36,192 nt of DNA from Pseudomonadota bacterium (GTDB taxonomy: Bacteria; Pseudomonadota; Alphaproteobacteria; Rhizobiales; Devosiaceae), in the NCBI GenBank assembly GCA_023393475.1, contig JAEWLC010000010.1, forward strand, positions 1 through 36,192. Reading direction: 5' to 3'. A program made the position numbers and the translations under genes. Below, piece after piece: positions 1 through 6,059 of the stretch (position 1 is its first letter; each line of letters opens with the position of its first letter). Below the pieces are notes generated by a model. That model was not told where the DNA came from. It made no database searches and saw only the letters and a list, made by a program, of their open reading frames with translations.

Positions 1-594
1 CACCGGATCGCGCGAGGCCTTACGCGCGGCCTCGCGGTTATAATCGGCGAGCCAACGATCGGCCGGATTGGTGCTGTTGATATCGACACCGAGCGCATCA
101 TCGGGAAACCGTGAGCCTGCGGCAAAAGCGAGATCCTGATCGGTCGGCAACACCCAGACCTCGCCGGTGCGCGCACTCAGCCAGCCGGCATAGGCGATGG
201 CATCGTCATAGCTGACGCCGGTCGCCGGTGTTGTGGTGGCATCGTGAGGCGCAAAGCCCGGCTCGGCCGCCGGACAGACCCCGTCGGCCACACAGCGGCC
301 GTAGTCCGCAGCTGTCACCTGATATTTCATGATGGTGAGCGGGCGACGCATGGTGACGCTCTTCACCGGCCCATCGACGGCAAAGCCGTTGCGGAAGAAC
401 TCGCCGCTGTCACGATAACCGAAGCTGCGCGGCGCGATCTCCACCGTCATCGGCTCGTCCAACACGGGGCCGGTAGCGGCCGATCCGACAAGATCGGCCT
501 TGATCGCGAGCGTGCCGGCAAGAGCCACCAGCAGCAGGGCGGGAAGCGCAAGCGATTTCAGGGGAATGCCGGGTTTCGATGTCAGCGCAGCCAT
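1..594 (-). CDS. nirV: NirV-like formylglycine-generating-enzyme-fold protein (3' end cut by window edge)
   Basis: This minus-strand gene starts at the ATG at 594-592 and runs out of the window after 198 codons without a stop. A strong AAGGAGG ribosome site lies just upstream (about 601-607). The product begins with a short basic stretch and one hydrophobic segment (about residues 13-30), so it is probably exported or membrane-anchored. It then shows SUMF1/FGE-type sequence: a segment around MRRPLTIMKYQVTAADYGRC followed by an A-Y-A-G-W-L motif and a W-V-L-P-T-D motif. NirV is the usual companion of the copper nitrite reductase gene in alphaproteobacteria; its biochemical role is not established. 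It lies 131 bases downstream of nirK on the same strand, which supports the name. The family call rests on the N-terminal two thirds only, because the C-terminus is outside the window. Confidence 0.8.
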   Translation of the reverse strand, partial: MAALTSKPGIPLKSLALPALLLVALAGTLAIKADLVGSAATGPVLDEPMTVEIAPRSFGYRDSGEFFRNGFAVDGPVKSVTMRRPLTIMKYQVTAADYGRCVADGVCPAAEPGFAPHDATTTPATGVSYDDAIAYAGWLSARTGEVWVLPTDQDLAFAAGSRFPDDALGVDINSTNPADRWLADYNREAARKASRDPV

Positions 595-683
595 GAAGGC
601 CTCCTTACGCCTCACCCGGACGATCGTTAGACGTCCGGGACTGGCGCCGATTGGTATGGGGATCGCAGCCTTGCGATCCGCAA

Positions 684-710
684 GCGCGCCCGTCCCAAGA
701 ACGGGCGCGC
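684..710 (-). terminator. Hairpin between nirK and nirV
   Basis: A perfect 10-base inverted repeat (684-693 GCGCGCCCGT and 701-710 ACGGGCGCGC, 7-base loop) lies in the 131-base gap between nirK and nirV. A second small palindrome (TTGCG-ATC-CGCAA, 671-683) follows directly in the direction of transcription. There is no clear T-tract on the minus strand, so this may be an attenuating or mRNA-stabilising hairpin rather than a full terminator. Confidence 0.5.
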
Positions 711-725
711 CTTTGTCGGGTGGCG

Positions 726-1868
726 TCAGGCGCCGCTGGGCGGTGTGACCGAGGTCATCAGGTCGTCGTTCCAGTCGCCGGTGACGGCGAAGTGGCCGGC
801 GGCACCCAGTTCGAAGGCCTCGATGAGATTGTGGTTCACATAGGCGTAGATGCCGGGCTGCTGGAAGGTGTAGTAGGCCGCCCCCGCCGTGCCGCCCGGA
901 ATGAACCAGGTTTCCTGGTCGACGTCAGGCGGGTTGTGGAACTTGCCGGTCTGCCAGACATAGTCGCCATGGCCGCCGATCAGGTGCGGGCGGGTGTCCC
1001 GGTTAGCCTGCGAATGCACGATGAGGATGGTCTCACCGACATTTGCCTGCATCGCCTTCTCGCCAGTCAACGCGCCGACGGCACCGTTGAAGACCACATG
1101 CGACGGGGTCAGCGTGCGCATTACCTGCAGCATGTCGTCGTAGCCCTCACCGGCCGACTCGTAGGTCTTGAAGTTGCCCTCGGCATCCTTGGGCACGTAG
1201 AAGTCCTGCTCGCCGACATAGAAGATGCGGTCGTAGCTCAGCGGCTTGCCGGCGCCATCCTTTAGGCCGTCGCGCGGCAGCACCATGATGGCGCCGTTCA
1301 TGCCCGACACGACGTGCCAGGGGATCATCGGGCCGCCCGGCGCGCAGTGGTAGACGAAGACGCCCGGCCGTGTTGCCTTGAAGCGCAGTTTCACCTGCTC
1401 ACCGGGGCTCACCAGCGTCAACCCTCCACCGCCAAGCCCGCCCGTTGCCGAGTGGAAGTCGATGTTGTGCTGCATCTCGTTGGTATCGGGATTGATGAGG
1501 GTCAGCTCGACATAGTCGTCCTGGTGCACGACCATCAGCGGGCCCGGAACCGAGCCGTTGAAGGTCATCGCCTGTACGGTCGTGCCGTACTCGTCGATCA
1601 CGAGGGCTTTCTCTTCGATGGTGAGGGTGAATTCGACCACCTTCGGGCCGCCGACGGCGACCTGCTCGTGCGGGTGGACGAAGGGCGGCACCGGCAGATC
1701 CACGCGGACGCGGGGCAGGGCCGACAGGTCGGGAACCGGCCCGGTCGTGACACCCGCGTCCTCTGCGCCGGCCGGCACCGAGGCAAGTACTGCCCCCAGT
1801 ACGCCGGCAAAGGCTGCTGCACCCAAAAGGGTCCTGCGCGACACTTCTACTTTGTCATGACCGTTCAT
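726..1868 (-). CDS. nirK: Copper-containing nitrite reductase NirK (NO-forming)
   Basis: NirK reduces nitrite to nitric oxide in the periplasm using electrons from a cupredoxin or cytochrome c. The 380-residue product has a Tat signal (SRRTLLGAAAFAG, residues 10-22) and two cupredoxin domains, the usual length for the family. Type-1 copper ligands are visible as H134, C175, H185 and M190. Type-2 copper ligands are H139, H174 and H346, and the active-site Asp and His are D137 and H295 (in RPHLIGGHGD). The ATG at 1868 was chosen because a GGAGA site sits a few bases upstream and the Tat motif then begins at residue 10. A longer in-frame start at 2039 would run through the Fnr-type box at 2001-2014 and is unlikely. 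nirV follows downstream, and the pseudoazurin gene diverges from the same promoter region. All catalytic residues are intact, so I expect an active enzyme. Confidence 0.97.
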   Translation of the reverse strand: MNGHDKVEVSRRTLLGAAAFAGVLGAVLASVPAGAEDAGVTTGPVPDLSALPRVRVDLPVPPFVHPHEQVAVGGPKVVEFTLTIEEKALVIDEYGTTVQAMTFNGSVPGPLMVVHQDDYVELTLINPDTNEMQHNIDFHSATGGLGGGGLTLVSPGEQVKLRFKATRPGVFVYHCAPGGPMIPWHVVSGMNGAIMVLPRDGLKDGAGKPLSYDRIFYVGEQDFYVPKDAEGNFKTYESAGEGYDDMLQVMRTLTPSHVVFNGAVGALTGEKAMQANVGETILIVHSQANRDTRPHLIGGHGDYVWQTGKFHNPPDVDQETWFIPGGTAGAAYYTFQQPGIYAYVNHNLIEAFELGAAGHFAVTGDWNDDLMTSVTPPSGA

Positions 1869-2000
1869 TTGCGGTTCTCCACGGTTCGACGGGCGTTTCT
1901 GTGCCCGTTTCGCCATTGGACTACGCCTCGGCCGTCTGTAGTTCTTTGCTTCCGCGCAAATAGGGGTGCGACCTTTTGTAAGTCCTCGGTCAGTAGTTGT

Positions 2001-2014
2001 TTGAGCCGGATCAA
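2001..2014. promoter_or_regulatory. Fnr/NnrR-type box shared by nirK and pseudoazurin
   Basis: The sequence TTGAGCCGGATCAA matches the Fnr/NNR/DNR consensus TTGAT-N4-ATCAA with one mismatch, and flanking bases extend the dyad to TTTGAG...ATCAAA. It is the only such site in the 222-base gap between the divergent nirK (start 1868) and pseudoazurin (start 2091) genes. A site centred near 2007.5 could serve both promoters, with start sites about 41.5 bases away on either side. The regulator encoded at 2652 is the likely binder (inference). Nothing else clear was seen in this gap. Confidence 0.75.
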
Positions 2015-2090
2015 AGAGAACGTCTGGGCGATCGGACAAACGGAGGCAGACGGAGCGCGAACAACCGCGCCCTGCTTACGGAGAACAAAG

Positions 2091-2534
2091 ATGCGTATCG
2101 TGCCCCTGCTTGCGACAACGGCCCTGCTTGCGTTTGCGGCCCAGCCCGCGCTCGCCGCCAATTTCGAAGTTCACATGCTGAACAAGGGAGCAGAAGGCGC
2201 GATGGTCTTCGAGCCTGCGCTCGTCCGCGTTGCGGTGGGCGACACGGTCACGTTCGTGCCTACCGACAAGGGGCACAATGCCGAGACGATAACGAACGTG
2301 CTGCCGGCGGGAGCCGAGCCCTTCAAGGGCGACATGGGCAAGGAAGTCGTGGTCACCTTCACTGTTCCGGGCGCTTACGGCATCAAGTGTGCCCCGCACC
2401 TGGGCATGGGCATGGTGGGGTTGGTCGTGGTCGGTGACGAGCCGGTGGACGGCGAGGCGACCAAGGCGGCTGCGAAGCTCCCCAAGAAGGCCCAGGTGCG
2501 TTTCGACGCCGCAGTCGATCAACTGGCCCAGTAG
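2091..2534 (+). CDS. paz: Pseudoazurin (type-1 blue copper protein)
   Basis: This periplasmic electron carrier would donate electrons to NirK. The product is 147 residues, with a Sec signal peptide of about 22 residues ending LALA before AANFEVHML. A single cupredoxin domain follows. The copper ligands are H62 (in KGHNAE), C100, H103 and M108 (in KCAPHLGMGM), matching the C-x2-H-x4-M spacing of pseudoazurins. The ATG at 2091 has a GGAGAA ribosome site about 6 bases upstream. It is divergent from nirK across a shared Fnr-type box, which ties its expression to nitrite reduction. An amicyanin or plastocyanin is less likely because of the N-terminal mature sequence NFEVHMLNKG and the C-terminal helical extension (about residues 120-147), which are typical of pseudoazurin. 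Confidence 0.95.
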   Translation: MRIVPLLATTALLAFAAQPALAANFEVHMLNKGAEGAMVFEPALVRVAVGDTVTFVPTDKGHNAETITNVLPAGAEPFKGDMGKEVVVTFTVPGAYGIKCAPHLGMGMVGLVVVGDEPVDGEATKAAAKLPKKAQVRFDAAVDQLAQ

Positions 2535-2581
2535 AACGGGGCAGGGGGCCGCCAACCTGCTGGCGGGATTCGTGGGTCAAC

Positions 2582-2607
2582 GGCGCCTTGATCTCGGTCA
2601 AGGCGCC
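2582..2607. promoter_or_regulatory. Fnr-type box embedded in a perfect 10-bp hairpin upstream of the regulator gene
   Basis: The arms GGCGCCTTGA (2582-2591) and TCAAGGCGCC (2598-2607) form a perfect inverted repeat with a 6-base loop. Inside it, 2588-2601 reads TTGATCTCGGTCAA, an Fnr/NNR box. It lies 48 bases after the pseudoazurin stop and about 50 bases before the regulator start. It could be an operator for the regulator gene, a factor-independent hairpin ending the pseudoazurin transcript, or both. No T-tract follows it. Confidence 0.6.
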
Positions 2608-2651
2608 TGCCCGCAAGCCGTTGCATGGTGCCTCAAACAGGAGCCATGCAC

Positions 2652-3362
2652 ATGCAGGCGCAGATCACCCGGGCCAGCGTAGATGGAATGCCGCTCTTCG
2701 AGCCGCTGGCGCCCGAAGCGATCGACGAGATTCTCCGCCTGGCGGCTTCGCGCCGCTTTCCGGCCGGCGCCCGCGTCTTCGAGCAGGGCGAGACGGCAAC
2801 CCAGTTCTACGTGCTGCTGCACGGGCGCCTGCGGGTTACCCAGGTCACCAGCGAAGGCCAGCAGGTGGTGGTTCGCATGGTCAATCCGGGTGACCTGTTC
2901 GGCATCGCCAAGGCATTGCAGCGCCTCGACTATCCCGGCACCGCAACGGCAGTCGCCGACAGCGTCGTTCTCTGCTGGCCGATGAAGCTGTGGAGCGAGT
3001 TCGTCACGCGCTACCCCATGCTGGCAGTCGGCGCGATGCAGGCAATCGGCAGCCGCTTCCTCGAAGCCCAGCAGCGACTGCAGGAGCTATCGACCGAAGA
3101 GGTCGAGCGGCGCGTCGCTCACGCGGTTCTTCGCCTCGCCAACCAATCGGGCCGCAAGGAGAAGGATGGCATTCGCATCGACTTCCCGATCTCCAAGCAG
3201 GACATCGCCGAGATGACCGGCACGACGCTCCATACCGTCTCGCGAATCCTGACGGCGTGGGAAGCCGCTGGGCTGGTGGAGGGTGGTCGGCAGAAGCTGC
3301 TGGTGCGGGACCCGCACGGGCTATTGCTGCTTGCCGACGGGCTCAACCCCGGCCACCTCTAG
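2652..3362 (+). CDS. nnrR: Crp/Fnr-family regulator, NnrR/DNR type
   Basis: This is a predicted transcription factor of nitrite/NO respiration genes. The 236-residue product has an N-terminal cyclic-nucleotide-binding-like beta barrel (about residues 15-125), a dimerisation helix (about 125-150) and a C-terminal winged helix with a helix-turn-helix at about 181-204 (SKQDIAEMTG, then HTVSR). The only cysteine is C108, so it lacks the cysteine cluster that holds the oxygen-sensing [4Fe-4S] centre of Fnr. That places it with NnrR/DNR/NarR-type NO-responsive members (inference). The ATG at 2652 has AGGAG 8 bases upstream; an ATG at 2646 would be only 2 bases from the same site. An Fnr-type box at 2588-2601 suggests autoregulation. 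Its 3' end overlaps the convergent DUF1858 gene by 42 bases. Confidence 0.88.
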   Translation: MQAQITRASVDGMPLFEPLAPEAIDEILRLAASRRFPAGARVFEQGETATQFYVLLHGRLRVTQVTSEGQQVVVRMVNPGDLFGIAKALQRLDYPGTATAVADSVVLCWPMKLWSEFVTRYPMLAVGAMQAIGSRFLEAQQRLQELSTEEVERRVAHAVLRLANQSGRKEKDGIRIDFPISKQDIAEMTGTTLHTVSRILTAWEAAGLVEGGRQKLLVRDPHGLLLLADGLNPGHL

Positions 3363-3554
3363 CCGGCGGCTCTCGATTTCGTCGATCAGGCTGGCAAACA
3401 ACAGGCCATGCTCCTCCGCTGCGTCGACCAGGGTGTGGAACGGCGCGATCGGACAGCCCACGCAATGCATGCGGCGATCGAGGAACACCCTGATCGTCGG
3501 CGGCCATCGGGACATGATTTCTGCAACGCTGAGATCAACCAAATCCATGTGCAT
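3321..3554 (-). CDS. DUF1858-domain small redox-disulfide protein
   Basis: The 77-residue product matches the DUF1858 family, described as a hybrid-cluster-protein-associated redox disulfide domain. It has a conserved L-S-V-A-E-I-M start and a CxxC pair (C31 and C34 in MHCVGCPIAP). Such proteins often sit in NO and nitrite metabolism loci in alphaproteobacteria, but their reaction is unknown. GGAGG at 3562-3566 lies 7 bases before the ATG at 3554, which fixes the start. It is tail-to-tail with the nnrR-like gene, with 42 bases of antisense overlap, and divergent from nnrS across a 123-base gap. No Fnr box was found in that gap. The protein has no signal peptide and is probably cytoplasmic. 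Confidence 0.85.
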   Translation of the reverse strand: MHMDLVDLSVAEIMSRWPPTIRVFLDRRMHCVGCPIAPFHTLVDAAEEHGLLFASLIDEIESRRLEVAGVEPVGKQQ

Positions 3555-3677
3555 CGCCGGACCTCCGTCTGATACCGGCGAGGTTAGGACAGGAAGGCGT
3601 GGACCTTCCTTGCGCACCGACAAAGAGCGCGTCGGTAGGGGATGCCAGAAGAGCCTCGAACGCCCCGGAGGCCGCAG

Positions 3678-4889
3678 ATGATCACCGAACCCCTGGTAAA
3701 GTCCCACAAGCCCGTGCCGCGAGGCATCGCGCGGAGTGGCCCGGCCATCCTTTCCTACGGCTTTCGCACGTTCTTCCTTGGCGCGGGAGTGTTCGCGATC
3801 GCTGCCATGCTTCTCTGGATCGGCGCCATCGCCTTCGGCTGGGAAGTGGGCGGTGACTACGGCATGGTCCAGTGGCACGCGCACGAGATGCTGTTCGGCT
3901 ACACAAGCGCGGCGCTTGCCGGCTTCATGCTCACTGCCATTCCCAACTGGACGGGCCGGTTGCCCGTATCCGGCCCGCAACTGCTCGGGCTGGTACTGCT
4001 GTGGCTGGCCGGCCGCGTGGCGATGGCTCTGCCGGGGCTGCTCGGCGTGCCGGGGTCCGCGGTGGTGGACTCGCTGTTCCTTCCCGTCCTGGCCGTCGTT
4101 GCCGGCATCGAGATCTTTGCGGGCAAGAACTGGAAGAACCTGAAGATACTCGCGGGCCTGACTGCCCTTTCGCTGGCCAATATCGGCTTTCACCTCTCGG
4201 TGGTGCTGGGCGGCACGGCGATGGAGGCTTCGCGCGCCGGCGTAGCCATCTACATCATGCTGATCGTCGTCGTGGGCGGCCGCATCGTGCCGAGCTTCAC
4301 GCGCAACTGGCTGGTCAAAGCCGGGGCCTCGCGGCTGCCAGCGCCATTCGGCCGGTTTGACGTCGCCGCCATAGCGTGGCTGCTGCTGGCGCTGGTGCTT
4401 TGGGTGGCGTTGCCGGCGAGCCCGCTCACCGCACTCGCGGCACTGGTGGCCGCCGGCCTACATGGGGGACGGCTGTTCCGCTGGCGCGGTTGGGCGGTGG
4501 TCGAAGAGCCGCTGCTGCTCGCGCTGCATGTGGGCTACCTGTTCGTGCCGCTCGGCATGCTGGCGGTCGCGCTCTCGGCCCAGGGCTGGATCGCTGGCGC
4601 GTCGGCCTTGCACGTGCTGACGGTCGGCGCCATCGGCCTCATGACACTGGCCGTGATGACCCGCGCCAGCCTGGGACACACGGGCCGCCCCCTCAAGGCG
4701 ACCCTCGTTACCTCGCTCGCCTACCTGGCACTGGCTCTCTCGGCCGTACTGCGACCGTTCGCCGAACTGCTGCAGTCGCAATATCACCTGCTGCTCGAAC
4801 TGAGCGGCGCGTGTTGGCTGATCGCATTCGGCCTGTTCGTCGTCGAGTTCGCCCCGATCCTGCTGACCCGCACGGCCAAGCCGCGCTGA
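3678..4889 (+). CDS. nnrS: NnrS family heme-copper integral membrane protein
   Basis: NnrS proteins are polytopic inner-membrane proteins that bind heme and copper and protect denitrifying cells from NO stress. The product is 403 residues, the usual family length, with about twelve hydrophobic segments. The conserved family start is present: F-R-x-F-F-L-G near residues 29-35 and WHAHEMLFGY at 66-75, whose histidines H67 and H69 are candidate metal ligands. A second conserved block, G-G-R-I-V-P-S-F-T-R-N, lies near residues 203-213. The ATG at 3678 has GGAGG 6 bases upstream; an earlier in-frame ATG at 3642 has a weaker site. Its stop lies only 10 bases from the stop of convergent napC, leaving no room for a terminator. 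Clustering with nirK and the regulator fits an NO-response role. Confidence 0.95.
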   Translation: MITEPLVKSHKPVPRGIARSGPAILSYGFRTFFLGAGVFAIAAMLLWIGAIAFGWEVGGDYGMVQWHAHEMLFGYTSAALAGFMLTAIPNWTGRLPVSGPQLLGLVLLWLAGRVAMALPGLLGVPGSAVVDSLFLPVLAVVAGIEIFAGKNWKNLKILAGLTALSLANIGFHLSVVLGGTAMEASRAGVAIYIMLIVVVGGRIVPSFTRNWLVKAGASRLPAPFGRFDVAAIAWLLLALVLWVALPASPLTALAALVAAGLHGGRLFRWRGWAVVEEPLLLALHVGYLFVPLGMLAVALSAQGWIAGASALHVLTVGAIGLMTLAVMTRASLGHTGRPLKATLVTSLAYLALALSAVLRPFAELLQSQYHLLLELSGACWLIAFGLFVVEFAPILLTRTAKPR

Positions 4890-4899
4890 ACCCCTGCCT

Positions 4900-5571
4900 C
4901 TACTGCGAGACCGGCAGCAGTTCGCCCTGCATTTCCGGCGCCACTTTCCAGCCGGGATCGACGCCGGTCATGTCCGGCAGCTGGTGGGCGATACCCTTGT
5001 GGCAGTCGATGCAGGTCGCCTCGCCCGAGAGCAAGAAGCGGGTGTGGATCTCTGCCGCACGTGGGTTCTGTCGCGAGAAGTCCATGGCGACTTCGGAGTG
5101 GCAGTTGCGGCATTCCAGGCTGTCATTGGCCTTGAGGCGGGCCCACTCGTGCTGGGCCAGCTCGAGCCGCATCTCGAGGAACTCGCTGCGCGTGTCGATG
5201 GTGCCGAAGATCTTGCCCCAGACCTCCTTGGAGGCCTGCATCTTCCGGGCGATCTTGTCGGTCCAGTTGTGCGGCACATGGCAATCGGGACAGGTGGCCC
5301 GCACGCCCGAGCGGTTGGAGAAGTGGATAGTCGTGCTGAGCTCCTCGTAGACGTTGTTCCGCATCTCGTGGCACGAAATGCAGAAGCTCTCGGTGTTTGT
5401 GATCTCGAGGCCGGTGTTGAACGCACCCCAGAAGATCACCCCGCCCATGAAGCCGCCGAGGGTCAGCACCCCAAGGCCAAGCGTCTTCGATGGCGTCGTC
5501 AGGATGCCCCAGGCCCAGAGCAGGACCGACTTGATGAAGCGCCAGATTGTCTTGAAGAAGCGCCCGATCAT
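4900..5571 (-). CDS. napC: NapC/NirT tetraheme c-type cytochrome (quinol dehydrogenase)
   Basis: NapC takes electrons from membrane quinol and passes them to periplasmic NapB-NapA. The 223-residue product has one N-terminal transmembrane anchor (about residues 31-50) and four CxxCH heme sites at residues 64-68 (CISCH), 94-98 (CPDCH), 154-158 (CRNCH) and 187-191 (CIDCH). This is the standard NapC architecture. The ATG at 5571 overlaps the napB stop in an ATGA arrangement, indicating translational coupling. It is the last gene of the napEDABC operon, and its tail faces nnrS with a 10-base gap. No napGH or napF is present nearby, so NapC should be the sole quinol route for this nitrate reductase. 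Confidence 0.97.
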   Translation of the reverse strand: MIGRFFKTIWRFIKSVLLWAWGILTTPSKTLGLGVLTLGGFMGGVIFWGAFNTGLEITNTESFCISCHEMRNNVYEELSTTIHFSNRSGVRATCPDCHVPHNWTDKIARKMQASKEVWGKIFGTIDTRSEFLEMRLELAQHEWARLKANDSLECRNCHSEVAMDFSRQNPRAAEIHTRFLLSGEATCIDCHKGIAHQLPDMTGVDPGWKVAPEMQGELLPVSQ

Positions 5572-6059
5572 TCAGACCCCGCGAGGTGTGCGCCCAACTC
5601 GAGCATGTCCTTGAAGGTATTCGGCACGAGCGGGGCCACGTCGGCCTGCGGTACGTGGCAGGCGGTGCAGAAGTACCGCCGCGGGGACACGTCGGCGAGC
5701 ATCTGGCCTTCCCGGGTCATGAAGTGCGTGACGCTTATCATGGGCGCTCCTGAACCCTGGACGAACTCCCGCTTGTGGCAGGAGAGGCAGCGGTTGGTGT
5801 TGACCGAGAGCTGGTAGCCCTCGATGGAGTGCGGAATGACTGGAGGCTGCTCCGGATAGGCCCGCATCCGCCGGACGTCGTCGGTCACCCAATGCGGTAT
5901 CGGCTTCACCTCGCCTTGCACCATCGGATCGGGATAGCCGTTCAAGGCCGGCACGAACTGCGCGAAGACGGCCGTGCCGAACAGGATCGCGGCAAAGAAC
6001 AGCGCACTTGCGAGCAGGCGGCTGAGGCTCAGGCCACCGGAATGATCTTGACCGCGCAT
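5568..6059 (-). CDS. napB: Periplasmic nitrate reductase diheme cytochrome subunit NapB
   Basis: NapB is the small electron-transfer subunit of periplasmic nitrate reductase. The 163-residue product has a signal peptide (hydrophobic stretch about residues 12-33, cleavage probably after VFA before QFVPAL). It carries two CxxCH heme sites, CLSCH at 91-95 and CTACH at 131-135. H77 (PHSIEGY) and H112 (ISVTHFM) match the usual distal heme ligands. The ATG at 6059 lies inside the end of napA (31-base overlap) and has only a weak AAGAA site, so translation probably depends on coupling to napA. The stop overlaps the start of napC. Confidence 0.95.
   Translation of the reverse strand: MRGQDHSGGLSLSRLLASALFFAAILFGTAVFAQFVPALNGYPDPMVQGEVKPIPHWVTDDVRRMRAYPEQPPVIPHSIEGYQLSVNTNRCLSCHKREFVQGSGAPMISVTHFMTREGQMLADVSPRRYFCTACHVPQADVAPLVPNTFKDMLELGAHLAGSE

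Noticed and set aside
726..2039. Longer NirK with 57 extra N-terminal residues
   Set aside because: The extension precedes the Tat signal, would contain the Fnr box, and the ATG at 1868 has a proper ribosome site.
4376..5350. Plus-strand open frame of 324 codons crossing the nnrS/napC junction
   Set aside because: It overlaps two strongly supported genes and its translation resembles no protein family.
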